Below, in pieces: positions 35,268 through 43,838 of a DNA stretch of 64,000 nt; position 1 is the first letter of the stretch, and every line of letters starts with the position of its first letter. The DNA lies in the NCBI RefSeq assembly GCF_000176175.1, contig NZ_ACZP01000014.1, forward strand, positions 62,001 through 126,000, read 5' to 3'. The stretch is from Vibrio furnissii CIP 102972. GTDB lineage: Bacteria; Pseudomonadota; Gammaproteobacteria; Enterobacterales; Vibrionaceae. The position numbers and the translations under genes are program-made. Below the pieces are notes generated by a model. The model was not told the DNA's origin. It ran no database searches and was given only the letters and a program-made list of their open reading frames with translations.

Positions 35268-35717
35268 ATGGAATTTATCGGCAATAAAAGCGATCTGTAT
35301 GCCTCCGAGCTGCCCACCACGGATAACTTTCCTGCGCTCAAAATTTCAGAGTTTCAGTCTCTGTTTCATTTCCTCAGCAATGAGACAGAGGCAGGCATTC
35401 TGCAACAGGCGAAAGTCTCGCGCATTAAGGTGCACCGCGAACTTGTGAATACCATCGCGCAGTACGAGAGCCTTGCCGCGCTCTCAAAGGACAAATTCGG
35501 CGATGAAGAATCCGGCACCACGCTCTACACCCAGGCGGTGTTTGCGCTGACGGCCAGCGAGCTGATCGGCATCCGCCTCAGCTCCGATGCCACCGCCGAA
35601 GCGGCCGAGCGTCAGGAAGCGCTGAGCAGCAAGAAATACCATTGCGAGGTGCAATACCGCCAAGCGGTGGACCTGCTGCTTCACGGGCAGGAAACCTACT
35701 GTTTTGAGGTGGTGTGA
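35268..35717 (+). CDS. Head completion protein (P2 gpL family)
   Basis: 149 residues. MEFIGNKSDLYASELPTTDNFPALKISEFQSLF and a C-terminal AVDLLLHGQETYCFEVV fit gpL, the head-tail joining protein. A 4-bp overlap with the next gene. Confidence 0.85.
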   Translation: MEFIGNKSDLYASELPTTDNFPALKISEFQSLFHFLSNETEAGILQQAKVSRIKVHRELVNTIAQYESLAALSKDKFGDEESGTTLYTQAVFALTASELIGIRLSSDATAEAAERQEALSSKKYHCEVQYRQAVDLLLHGQETYCFEVV

Positions 35718-36181
35718 TGAAAGCGCTGCAAAGTTTAACGGACCTGTTCAGAAAGCACGTGATTGATGCCAAGAACTTCACCGTCTGGGCCGAAGACGGT
35801 GCGCTGTTCTGCACTCAGGGCGACAGCGTCGACGGGTTTGAGCTTGAGTACACCGCCATCGTGTTCATGCAGGATGTCAGAGTGCAGCCGCACATTCTGA
35901 TGATGCACTTAGTCTCCTGGATGAATACGCACGACCCGTACCGGATGGAAAAAGGGTTGCCGTTTCCGACCTTCGCCACCGAGCTGCTGGATAACGGCCG
36001 CTGCGACATCAAAATCAAGATTGACCTGCGGGAAGCCTTTGCACTGCAAGCCCACCCGCAAGGAAACTGGAAGCAACACGGCGAGCGTTTTGAATGCGTG
36101 GGCGATTTTGCTGCCCGTGTCGACGAAGACGACCTGAACGAACTGGTGCTGTTTGTCGGCCATCTGGATGACTTGCCATGA
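35714..36181 (+). CDS. Tail completion protein (P2 gpR-like)
   Basis: 155 residues. The VFMQDVRVQPHILMMHLVSWMNTHD and FECVGDFAARVDEDDLNELVLF segments match gpR-type tail terminators that cap the tail tube. Located between gpL-like and gpS-like genes, the expected place; 4-bp overlaps on both sides. Confidence 0.85.
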   Translation: MMKALQSLTDLFRKHVIDAKNFTVWAEDGALFCTQGDSVDGFELEYTAIVFMQDVRVQPHILMMHLVSWMNTHDPYRMEKGLPFPTFATELLDNGRCDIKIKIDLREAFALQAHPQGNWKQHGERFECVGDFAARVDEDDLNELVLFVGHLDDLP

Positions 36182-36714
36182 ACGAACTCACACTGAAAAC
36201 ACCGGAGCAGCTCACTCAGGTGGTCGAGCGTCTGGTGCTGACCGCCACTGACAAACTGGATTTGAACCGGCGCATGGCCAATCGCGCGCGCCAGTTCTTC
36301 CGCGCTCAAATCCGGGCGCAGCGGGACATTGAGAATAACCCGTACCAGAGCCGCACGGGCCGCAAAAAAGTGAGTCTGCGGGACGGGACGTCACGCCATA
36401 CCGTCAACAACAAGAACATGTTGATGGGCCTGTCGAAATCCCTGCGCACGCAGGCCGATGAACACCATTTTGAAGTGGGTCTTGCGGGCGTCGCCGGGCG
36501 CATCGGCCAGGAACACAATCAAGGCAGCCAGCTCTCGTTTACCACCCGCGTGAATGGCTTCTTCGACAGCAGGACCGGACGCTGGCAAGGCGGGCGGCGG
36601 GTCAAGCAGAACTATCAGATGCCCCGACGTACCTTCATCGGCTGGACGCCGGAGATCGAACGCGAGCTGCTCGCCATGGCGGCCGAGCACTTTACAACTG
36701 ACGTGGAAAGTTAA
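36178..36714 (+). CDS. Tail completion/virion morphogenesis protein (P2 gpS family)
   Basis: 178 residues with RMANRARQFFRAQIRAQRDIENNPYQSR near residue 40 and MPRRTFIGWTPEIEREL near the C-terminus, both typical of the gpS/virion morphogenesis family. Works at the head-tail junction. Confidence 0.88.
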   Translation: MNELTLKTPEQLTQVVERLVLTATDKLDLNRRMANRARQFFRAQIRAQRDIENNPYQSRTGRKKVSLRDGTSRHTVNNKNMLMGLSKSLRTQADEHHFEVGLAGVAGRIGQEHNQGSQLSFTTRVNGFFDSRTGRWQGGRRVKQNYQMPRRTFIGWTPEIERELLAMAAEHFTTDVES

Positions 36715-36897
36715 ATGCAAACCATCAAAGTCAAACCACAAAAAGGGTTACTGGTTCGTGACCCGGATACCCGCGAGCCGTTAAAGACCGCGGGCGAAGA
36801 GAAGCCGCGTAACCCTTATTGGCTGCGTCGCATTAAAGATAAATCCGTCGTGCTCGTCACCACGAAAACGGCAACGAATAAGGAGAACGGCCAATGA
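36715..36897 (+). CDS. DUF2635 protein (Mu gp38-like)
   Basis: 60-residue basic protein, IKVKPQKGLLVRDPDTREPLKTAGEEKPRNPYWLRRI, the DUF2635 signature. Marks the change from P2-like to Mu-like tail genes: in Mu relatives it lies just before the sheath. Immediately adjacent to gpS and overlapping the sheath start. Confidence 0.85.
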   Translation: MQTIKVKPQKGLLVRDPDTREPLKTAGEEKPRNPYWLRRIKDKSVVLVTTKTATNKENGQ

Positions 36898-38027
36898 GCA
36901 TCAGCTTCTCAGAAGTTCCGGCCAGCGCTTATGTGCCCGGCATGTATGTCGAAATCGACAACAGCCTGGCCAACAGTGCGGAAGACCAGCAACTGTGCCT
37001 AGTGATCGGCAACGCGGTTGCGGGTGCCTCGGTGGCGCCCAACACCGTCGTATTGTGTATGGATGAAACCAAAGCGCAGGTGCAGTTCGGCGCTTCAGAC
37101 ATCGTCGACATGGTGACCTACTTTCGCAAGCAGGATGAAAGCATGCCCGTCTACGCCATCAGCGTGGACGCGGCCGATACCATGTCAGCACTGGCGGCTC
37201 TGGGTGATGTGCAGTACCACCACATCCTCTGCTCGCTCAATGATGACACCACCATCCGCGACTTGGGCGAGTTTCTGGAGAAACGTTATCAGGCGCTGCA
37301 GCAGATCCCAGGTGTGGCTTATATCCCGAAAAAAGGCACCCATGCGGAGCTGATTACCTTTGCCAATAAAAGCAACTGCCCGCTGATCAGCTTTATGCCG
37401 GTGAATGCGCTCGGTAACTCTGCCAATGAAGCCCTGTCGGATGCAGCGGCGATCGGTGCCTGGGCGGGACAAATTGCGCCGTCACTGGCTAACGACCCGT
37501 GCCGCCCGCTGCAAACACTCAAGATGAACGGCGTCTACTCCGTTGCGGACACCGAGTTTGACTGGGCCGAGCGTAATCTGCTGCTCCATGAAGGGATGGG
37601 CACGTACGTCGTCACCTCCACCAAAGAGGTGCAGGTGGAGCGCGCGGTCACCGCTTACACCGAAAACGCATCAGGCATCGCCGACAACAGCTACCTCGAC
37701 ATCATGACGCCGGCTACGGCGATGTATTTTCGTCAGAAACAACGCTCGCGCATCTTAAGCAAATACGCCCGTTTCAAAGTGGCCAAAGACGGCACCCGCT
37801 TTGCGCCGGGACAGGCGATTGTCACGCCCAGTATGTTCAAAACCGAGCTGCTGGCGCTGTACAAAGAGCTGGAATACAACGGCATCGTGCAGGACTTCGA
37901 CGGCTACAAGAAGTCGCTCATTGTTGAGCTCGATGACACCAACAAGCAGCGGATCAACTATCAGGACTCACCGCAGTTCGTGAACGGATTGATCATCGTT
38001 GCCGGCAAAATTCAATTCAGGAAGTAA
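36894..38027 (+). CDS. Tail sheath protein (Mu gpL-like)
   Basis: 377 residues. MSISFSEVPASAYVPGMYVEIDNSLA and LCLVIGNAVAG are typical of Mu-type contractile sheath; C-terminal VNGLIIVAGKIQFRK. It shows the phage has a contractile tail (myovirus). Confidence 0.92.
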   Translation: MSISFSEVPASAYVPGMYVEIDNSLANSAEDQQLCLVIGNAVAGASVAPNTVVLCMDETKAQVQFGASDIVDMVTYFRKQDESMPVYAISVDAADTMSALAALGDVQYHHILCSLNDDTTIRDLGEFLEKRYQALQQIPGVAYIPKKGTHAELITFANKSNCPLISFMPVNALGNSANEALSDAAAIGAWAGQIAPSLANDPCRPLQTLKMNGVYSVADTEFDWAERNLLLHEGMGTYVVTSTKEVQVERAVTAYTENASGIADNSYLDIMTPATAMYFRQKQRSRILSKYARFKVAKDGTRFAPGQAIVTPSMFKTELLALYKELEYNGIVQDFDGYKKSLIVELDDTNKQRINYQDSPQFVNGLIIVAGKIQFRK

Positions 38028-38030
38028 GCC

Positions 38031-38396
38031 ATGGGAACCACAATCACCAGCCGCGCCGTGCTGAACGCCGGCTCTCTGGGCCGCCTGCCCATTAAAGAAG
38101 GCGCAGAAATCGGGTTTGGTAACCTCAAGCGTGAAGCGGTCATGGGCGATGACGGCGTGCTGGGACACAGCGAAGTGTACGACGGCGCGCCCTACATCAA
38201 AGCCACCATCGTGCATGCCAAAGCGACCGATGAAGACGCCATCAAAGCGTTCGTGGATGAAAACATCACCCTTGAACTCAACAGCGGCAAAGTTTACACC
38301 CTCACGGATGCCTGGACGGTGGACCCGCTTACGCTGAACGTCAAAGACGGCCAGCTGGAAGTGCTGTTCAACGGCTACGAGCTCATTTCGCAATAA
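38031..38396 (+). CDS. Tail tube protein (Mu gpM-like)
   Basis: 121 residues. The KEGAEIGFGNLKREAVMGDDGVLGHSE and NITLELNSGKVYTLTDAWTVDPLTLNVKDGQLEV regions match Mu-type tail tube. Directly after the sheath, as in Mu. Confidence 0.92.
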   Translation: MGTTITSRAVLNAGSLGRLPIKEGAEIGFGNLKREAVMGDDGVLGHSEVYDGAPYIKATIVHAKATDEDAIKAFVDENITLELNSGKVYTLTDAWTVDPLTLNVKDGQLEVLFNGYELISQ

Positions 38397-38406
38397 GGAG
38401 CGTGAC

Positions 38407-39114
38407 ATGCTATCGATCTTGTTAAAACGTCAGGCTCAGCAACAAAAGGCGGCTCAGGCCAATCCGCTGCCAGCCGTGGCGCAACCCGTAGCGACGGGCA
38501 AAAGCGCCCGCCCGACGCTGGCCGACAAACCGTGGGAAGAAACGCAGGCCATGCTTAAACAGGATTTGGCGTTCCTGCGCACTCTGGCCGGCTCTCAGGA
38601 AAAAGACCCGTACAAAGCCGAGCTGGTGAAGAAATACCAGCCGCTGGTTGAGAAGCTTCTCACTACTCATACCGACCTCGGCAATCTCGATGTGGTGTGG
38701 TGGTTCTATCAGTGGCAGGTCGATTTAGGCCAACTGACGACGGTACACGACAGCTTCCGGGCGGCCATCGACATGGGACTGGAAACGCCGGACAGCTGGA
38801 AGTCAAACGGCCAGACCGCGTTCTGCGACATCGTGTTTCAGTACTCGCACAGTGCCTCGAAAGAGAAGCTGGCGTTTAACCGCGACTACCTGCTCCAGGC
38901 TGTCACCGATTTGCAGGCCGGAAACCTCGCCACCAACGCGCCGCTCAAAGTGAAGATGTTCCGTCTGGCAGGTGACTGGTATGACGCAGACGGCGACACA
39001 GAGAAAGCGTACGCGCTGTTTGATGCGGTGATGAAACTCGACCCGAACAAAGGCGGTCGCAAGACCCGGCTCAACGAACTGAAGGAAGAACTCGGTTATG
39101 GCAACTCCGATTAA
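38407..39114 (+). CDS. Small terminase subunit (P2 gpM family)
   Basis: 235 residues. ETQAMLKQDLAFLRTLAGSQEKDPYKAELVKKYQPLVEKLL and VWWFYQWQVDLGQLTTVHDSFRAAIDMGLETP are classic gpM. In P2, gpM lies between capsid N and L; here it sits between Mu-like tail tube and tail chaperone, so the head gene has moved into the tail operon. Confidence 0.92.
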   Translation: MLSILLKRQAQQQKAAQANPLPAVAQPVATGKSARPTLADKPWEETQAMLKQDLAFLRTLAGSQEKDPYKAELVKKYQPLVEKLLTTHTDLGNLDVVWWFYQWQVDLGQLTTVHDSFRAAIDMGLETPDSWKSNGQTAFCDIVFQYSHSASKEKLAFNRDYLLQAVTDLQAGNLATNAPLKVKMFRLAGDWYDADGDTEKAYALFDAVMKLDPNKGGRKTRLNELKEELGYGNSD

Positions 39115-39385
39115 CAATCAGGCTGAAGTGAAAACGGCCACACTGGCCACCCCTATCGTGAAAGATGGCGTGGAAATCAACACGGTGGACATTCGCAAAC
39201 CGCATTCAGGCAACCTGCGCGGGCTCAGCCTGATTGATGTGTGTGAGATGAAATTTGAGGCCGGCGAAATCCTGCTGCCGCGCATTTCGTCTCTGACTGA
39301 GCGCGATGTGCTGAACCTGCCACCGGAGAACTGGGCGCCACTTTTGACCACCATCGCCTCTTTTTTCGTGAATACGGAACTCTGA
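39098..39385 (+). CDS. Tail assembly chaperone (Mu gp41/TAC_7-like)
   Basis: 95 residues; KPHSGNLRGLSLIDVCEMKFEAGEILLPRISSLTERDVLNLPPENW matches the Mu gp41 family. Works with its frameshifted longer form on the tape measure during tail assembly. A TTTTTTC slippery run at 39361-39367, seven codons before the stop, leads in the -1 frame to a GpE-like extension. Overlaps gpM by 17 bp. Confidence 0.9.
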   Translation: MATPINNQAEVKTATLATPIVKDGVEINTVDIRKPHSGNLRGLSLIDVCEMKFEAGEILLPRISSLTERDVLNLPPENWAPLLTTIASFFVNTEL

Positions 39386-39528
39386 TAAACCGGGTTGAGG
39401 ACTACTACGCCGACATCGCCATGGCTTTTCACTGGCCGCCGAGCGAAATAGACGCCCTCAGCTACGACGATTTATTACTGTTCCGCGAGCTGGCACGGCA
39501 ACGAACCGAAACACAAGAGAGCGATTAG
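39364..39528 (+). CDS. GpE-like extension made by -1 frameshift
   Basis: In the -1 frame from the T run at 39361 the sequence reads FREYGTLINRVEDYYADIAMAFHWPPSEIDALSYDDL and stops at 39526-39528. DIAMAFHWPPSEIDALSYDDLLLFREL is the GpE family signature. No ribosome-binding site or start serves it, so it is expected as a fusion to the chaperone, as E+E' in P2 (T6G slip). Confidence 0.85.
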   Translation, partial: FREYGTLINRVEDYYADIAMAFHWPPSEIDALSYDDLLLFRELARQRTETQESD

Positions 39529-39539
39529 CTCTCTTTTTT
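39517..39539 (+). terminator. Terminator overlapping the GpE stop
   Basis: GAGAGC-GATTA-GCTCTC followed by TTTTTT. The stop codon TAG lies in the loop/stem, so termination is compact. Only 18 bp before the tape-measure start. Confidence 0.8.
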
Positions 39540-39556
39540 GTATGAAGGACATCCGG

Positions 39557-41443
39557 ATGAAGATGAACCTCTCCGTGGTGATGGGACTGAAAGACAAAGT
39601 GTCCGCGCCACTCAAAGGCATGGCGAGTGATTCCGACCACTACGCCAAAGCCATCAAAAAGATTCAGAAAGCGCAGGCGGATGACTCGGCCGCGATCGGC
39701 ATGATTGGCTCATTCAAAAACACCAAAAAGGCGATGAGCCAGAATGCGCTTGCGATGGCATCGGCCAGTGAAAAACTTCGGGAGCTGCAAGCCAACGCGG
39801 CAGCAGCGGGTAAACCGACCGCCGCCCTCACTGAGAAAATTGCCAAACAGCAGCAGCGGGTCGATAAGCTCACACAGCAGCAGGACCAGTACAAAACACA
39901 CCTGGTCAAATTGGGTGGTGAGCTGAAAAAGACAGGCGTCAAAGTGCACGACCTCGATGGCGAGAACAAGCGGCTGGAAAGTCGCTACAAAAAGCACGGC
40001 GCGGAAATTGACAAGCTGACAAAAAGGTACAATCGATTTCGGCTCGCGGTGACCCCTCTGCAAAAACTCAATAGCATGATCCGCCTGCCCAATGTGGCTG
40101 GTTCCGCACTCGGGAAAGGGACCGCCCTGCTCGGAGGTTTCAGCCTGGCCGGACTGGCAGCCGAGGTGAACAGCAGCGCGGCAGAGATGGACAAACTTGC
40201 CAAGAAATCCGCCAACCTCAATCTGCCGATCGGCGAACTGCAGGCCATGCAATCGCAGGCCGAACACGCGGGCGTGAGCGCCGATGCGCTGTCGGCCTCG
40301 ATGACCCGCTTTACCCGTCGTCTGGGTGTACTCCAAACCACCGGAGCGGGCGCACTGGGCAGTTATCTGAAAAAGAGTAAGAACGCCGCGTTCCGCGATT
40401 TACAGGGCGCGAAAGATACGCAGGAAGCCTATCAGATGCTGCTGGAGTCTTTCTCTAAACTTAAAACCGCGCAGGAGCAGATGGCGTTTGCGGATGCCGC
40501 CTTTGGTGACAGCGGGCGGGAAATGCTCATCATGCTGCGAGAAGGCACGCAGGGGCTGACTGCTGCGCGTCAGGAATTCAACGATTTGGGTGGTGGTGCT
40601 ACCGCCGAAGATGCGGCAAAAGCCGAAGCGTACAACGACGCAGTGCAGCGCATTTCAGAAAGCCTGCGCTCGATTAAGTTTGCCGCGCTGGCGCCGATTA
40701 TGGAGAAAGCTACCAGGCTGTTTACCGAGTTCTCGGAGAAATTCAAAAACACCCAGTGGCGCACCGAGTTTATGGACAAAGTGATTCAGACCGTCAACGG
40801 GCTGTATCAGGCGCTGGAGTTCTTGGGTAAAGGGCTGATTTTTGTTACGCAGAACTTCAAAGGCATTATCACCATGTTGGCGATCGCCAAAGTGGCGCTG
40901 ATTGGCCTCAATGCGGTGATCATGGCCAACCCGATTGGCATGATGGTCACGGCGATTGGTGCCGCAATTATTGCCATTACCTATCTGGTGGATAAGTTCA
41001 TCGGCTTAGACAAAGTTGTCAACTGGGTGAAGGATCAATTCAGCGGACTGTGGGACGGGATTAAGAAGCTCATCAACCTGCTGCCGGACTCTCTCATTCC
41101 TGACGGCTGGAAAACTGGTTTGGACGATGCCGGCACAGAAGTCGATAACCTGGCGAACAAACTCGACAGTATCAAAGACAAGAACGCCACGCTGGGAATT
41201 GTAACCAACGAAACCCGCAACCAAACAGACCGCACCAAAGCCTATACTGACGGACAAAGCAGCGGCCTATCGGCTGCCAAACCGAACAATCCCTATCAGC
41301 CAATCAAGAGCCAGACGTTGAACAGCCGATCGGAAGTCGCACTGACAATTAAGTCAGACAAACCGGTGACGGTGGACAAGGCAAAGAGCGACAAAGGAAC
41401 CGATCTAAATCTGGATGTCGGAAACTTAGGCTGGAGCTATTAG
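39557..41443 (+). CDS. Tail tape measure protein
   Basis: 628 residues from the ATG at 39557 (AAGGAC seven bases before). It sets tail length and probably helps DNA entry. N-terminal coiled coil (EKLRELQANAAAAGKPTAALTEKIAKQQQRVDKL), Mu/P2 tape-measure domain around 150-330 (AEMDKLAKKSANLNLPIGELQAMQSQAEHAGVSADALSASM), hydrophobic stretch near 460 (ITMLAIAKVALIGLNAVIMANPIGMMVTAIGAAIIAITYLVDKF). Last phage gene before attR. Confidence 0.93.
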   Translation: MKMNLSVVMGLKDKVSAPLKGMASDSDHYAKAIKKIQKAQADDSAAIGMIGSFKNTKKAMSQNALAMASASEKLRELQANAAAAGKPTAALTEKIAKQQQRVDKLTQQQDQYKTHLVKLGGELKKTGVKVHDLDGENKRLESRYKKHGAEIDKLTKRYNRFRLAVTPLQKLNSMIRLPNVAGSALGKGTALLGGFSLAGLAAEVNSSAAEMDKLAKKSANLNLPIGELQAMQSQAEHAGVSADALSASMTRFTRRLGVLQTTGAGALGSYLKKSKNAAFRDLQGAKDTQEAYQMLLESFSKLKTAQEQMAFADAAFGDSGREMLIMLREGTQGLTAARQEFNDLGGGATAEDAAKAEAYNDAVQRISESLRSIKFAALAPIMEKATRLFTEFSEKFKNTQWRTEFMDKVIQTVNGLYQALEFLGKGLIFVTQNFKGIITMLAIAKVALIGLNAVIMANPIGMMVTAIGAAIIAITYLVDKFIGLDKVVNWVKDQFSGLWDGIKKLINLLPDSLIPDGWKTGLDDAGTEVDNLANKLDSIKDKNATLGIVTNETRNQTDRTKAYTDGQSSGLSAAKPNNPYQPIKSQTLNSRSEVALTIKSDKPVTVDKAKSDKGTDLNLDVGNLGWSY

Positions 41444-41519
41444 AACCACACCTGAGGACAAAATGTGGTCATTAAATTTATACAAGCAATATAAATCAAT
41501 TACTTAAATTGAATATCAG

Positions 41520-41540
41520 CCCGCCCATTGGCGGGTTTTT
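41520..41540. other. attR core (21-bp repeat of attL)
   Basis: Exact repeat of 4612-4632, again a CCCGCC...GGCGGG hairpin with T run, about 80 bp after the tape-measure gene, which it could also terminate. Confidence 0.8.
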
Positions 41541-41584
41541 GTTTATCTGTATGAATTCAGACCAGATCTGGCAGTGACCTACTG

Positions 41585-41840
41585 TTTACCCTCTTTCTTG
41601 ATGCTCATAATCTGATCAACCAAACGAATGCACATTGATGCGTAATTATGGTGATAAAACCCAAATCGATCACACCAAAAGACTCACTCGTCTGATACTG
41701 TTGATGCGTTTCATTTGTCAGCTTTGAAACATGAAACTACTAAAGCGTATGTGGCCAGTTTGGTATGGTGTATTAGATAGACACTGTCTGTATTTTGTTC
41801 TGAGCTTATACAGATTAGGCCAAATTAAAAGAGACTGTTA
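41585..41840 (-). pseudogene. Remnant of int start plus duplicated leader
   Basis: The minus strand from 41608 reads MSIKKEG, the first codons of the int at 4752-5720, then departs into a stop. Beyond it, 41609-41840 is about 80-90% like 5721-6004 (CACATTGATGCGTAAT, GATCACACCAAAAGAC, GATACTGTTGATG, AAAGAGACTGTTA), with one deletion of the CACAACTG-containing part. Remnant of a second related element next to attR. Confidence 0.85.
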
Positions 41841-41858
41841 GCATTCATGAGGAAATAA

Positions 41859-42365
41859 ATGAGTATTGTAGATGATTTGAAAAGTTTGGATACGAATGCT
41901 GTAGTTATCATTTCTGTGTTTTTCGTATCTTTTATCGCACCAGCATTTTTACTAATTTATAAGTTGAATAAACCAATTTTTATTCAGTTGGATACAATTA
42001 AGTTAATTATACTGTCTATATCCATTGCATCACCCAGTTTCCTGTTTCTGTTTATTGTAACTTGGGTTTCGGATGCAGTCTTAGTGCATTTTAAGTATTA
42101 CCCAGCGGGGCACTTAGGAACAATGGCGGACTGGTTTGTTTTACAGGGCATGTCGAACACATCAATTTTATATATAGTATCTTTCTTAACTTATGCGTTT
42201 GATTTAACTGTTAAAAGCGTTGTTTGGTGGATGGTCGGCTTAATCGTGTTATATACAATCCATGAGTTCTGGCGTGTATTAGTAGTTGCGAAACGACCTG
42301 AATTCAAGGCTAGTGCACTGCGTATGAGCCCAAATGCTAACAAAGCGTTTAAGAGTGATTCGTAA
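41859..42365 (+). CDS. Cassette gene: integral membrane protein
   Basis: 168 residues with three or four membrane segments (VVIISVFFVSFIAPAFLLIY, LIILSISIASPSFLFLFIVTW, SILYIVSFLTYAFDL, VVWWMVGLIVLYTI). No family recognised. The reading frame runs into the attC, which encodes the last residues NKAFKSDS, a tail seen in other Vibrio cassette proteins. First gene of the right array, with GAGG site before the ATG. Confidence 0.65.
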   Translation: MSIVDDLKSLDTNAVVIISVFFVSFIAPAFLLIYKLNKPIFIQLDTIKLIILSISIASPSFLFLFIVTWVSDAVLVHFKYYPAGHLGTMADWFVLQGMSNTSILYIVSFLTYAFDLTVKSVVWWMVGLIVLYTIHEFWRVLVVAKRPEFKASALRMSPNANKAFKSDS

Positions 42366-42458
42366 CGCGTGGCATTTTCACTTTGCGTTGAGCATCGTGT
42401 TTAAGGCGCAATATTGAGGCTGTGGTGTTGCGTTACTCACACCTTAACGCGGCGTTAG
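42337..42458 (+). repeat. attC site 6 (full length)
   Basis: 122 bp, GCTAACAAAGCGTTTAAGAG to CACCTTAACGCGGCGTTAG. Overlaps the end of the preceding gene. Confidence 0.9.
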
Positions 42459-42476
42459 TTTTTATTAGAGGTTTAG

Positions 42477-43448
42477 ATGTCCCAAGATTTAGTTTTGAAG
42501 CAAATCCTACTAACAAAGCTGAACAATGTATTGAACCCGAATTATGTTAACAAAATTATACTGTTAACATTTACCCTAGGGGCGACTTTAATTGGAAAAA
42601 ATCTTTTAATTGAGCTTTTGTTATCTTTGGAGCTGATTACACGTGACTTTGTGCTTAAAGTGCAACTGTCTGATGGAGCGAGTACTACAGTTTTCTACGT
42701 AGGAGTGTTGTTTGTGCTTGTTTCACTTTGGCTGTTCTACAAAGCCCATCTTGAGCAAGGTGATAAAAGTTGCAAGCAGTTTGCTTCTCTAAAGAAAGCC
42801 ACACCAACATTAATAAAATTAATAGAAGAGAATGAGCGCGTATTTAAAGAATGTGGTCCTAATTCATCTCAGCACAATCAAGAAGAACTGCGTATGGAGT
42901 TTTCTGTGTGGAACAATGCTAAATTAGAGATTATTTTACCCAATAATGCGAAAATCTATCAAATAATCAGCACTATAAAGAGATTCACACCTGTAGAAAA
43001 ACGCATTATCGACAAAATGAAATCACATATTGAGCACTTTAAAGTTCATGTTGAAAATGGCGGCATTGATTATTCCAACCACCAGTTTCCACAAGAGTTT
43101 GCTGACCTAATTTATAGCTATAAGAAAGTAAGTAAAGCTCATCTACGTAGAAAAGAAAAATTGTCTGGTTGGTTACAGAGTGAGCTCTCAGGGTTGGATT
43201 TGGAAAGTGTGTATCTGTTTGGTAGCTTTTTGTACAACGAAAATTATCATGATATAGATATTTTAATAAAAACCAACTCATCTACTTTTGTAGGCATCAA
43301 AGAAGTGGCAAATCAACTCAAAGGTATTGTGGATAAGTGTAAAACCGAGAAAGGTGAAAGTTTGCATCTTTCTGTATTTAGTGAAATTGAGAAAGAAAGT
43401 TTCCTTTCTTTCAAGAGCAAAATTAAAAATTTGGAACAGGTAATTTAA
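42477..43448 (+). CDS. Cassette gene: membrane-anchored nucleotidyltransferase-like protein
   Basis: 323 residues. Two membrane segments lie in the first 90 residues (IILLTFTLGATLIGKNLLIELLL; TTVFYVGVLFVLVSLWLFY), then a helical cytoplasmic region with MKSHIEHFKVHVENGG, and a nucleotidyltransferase core: VYLFGSFLYNENYHDIDILI with G249, S250, D259, D261 in the GS...DxD pattern. This resembles MNT/pol-beta-type domains found in toxin-antitoxin and signalling defence systems. Forms a two-gene cassette with the next ORF, whose ATG follows the stop with no gap. Confidence 0.7.
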   Translation: MSQDLVLKQILLTKLNNVLNPNYVNKIILLTFTLGATLIGKNLLIELLLSLELITRDFVLKVQLSDGASTTVFYVGVLFVLVSLWLFYKAHLEQGDKSCKQFASLKKATPTLIKLIEENERVFKECGPNSSQHNQEELRMEFSVWNNAKLEIILPNNAKIYQIISTIKRFTPVEKRIIDKMKSHIEHFKVHVENGGIDYSNHQFPQEFADLIYSYKKVSKAHLRRKEKLSGWLQSELSGLDLESVYLFGSFLYNENYHDIDILIKTNSSTFVGIKEVANQLKGIVDKCKTEKGESLHLSVFSEIEKESFLSFKSKIKNLEQVI

Positions 43449-43835
43449 ATGGGAAAAGATCTACATTCTTCAATCCTGCCATTCTGGGAAAGAGCTTTAA
43501 ACAACCATTCTAACGTTGCGTCGTGGGAAAGAGTTACAGACCCATCGGACTATATCTATAGAGTTACGCGCGTAAGAGGTGGAGACATATTGATCCTTGC
43601 TTCGGATTGTTACCGCTACAGTCTTACTGATTTCTTAACTAGAAATGAACACATTGGCGCAGGGACTATGATTTACATGGCGAAACCTGAATCAAACTAT
43701 TGCCTTGAAGTAGCTGATGCTTGCAAAGAAGAGCATGTAACTATTGGTATGCTTGGTGAAATACTCGGAGCCTTAAATATAGATTCACACTGGAATTGGG
43801 AATCAAGAGACAGAAAAGAACGTCGTAAAAGATAA
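43449..43835 (+). CDS. Cassette gene: partner of the nucleotidyltransferase
   Basis: 128 residues directly abutting the preceding gene, so co-translated. It contains DILILASDCYRYSLTDFL and GAGTMIYMAKPESNYCLEVADACKEEHVTIGMLGEILGAL, an alpha/beta-looking fold. No family recognised. Pairing in one cassette suggests that the two products work together. Confidence 0.65.
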   Translation: MGKDLHSSILPFWERALNNHSNVASWERVTDPSDYIYRVTRVRGGDILILASDCYRYSLTDFLTRNEHIGAGTMIYMAKPESNYCLEVADACKEEHVTIGMLGEILGALNIDSHWNWESRDRKERRKR

Positions 43836-43838
43836 AAA

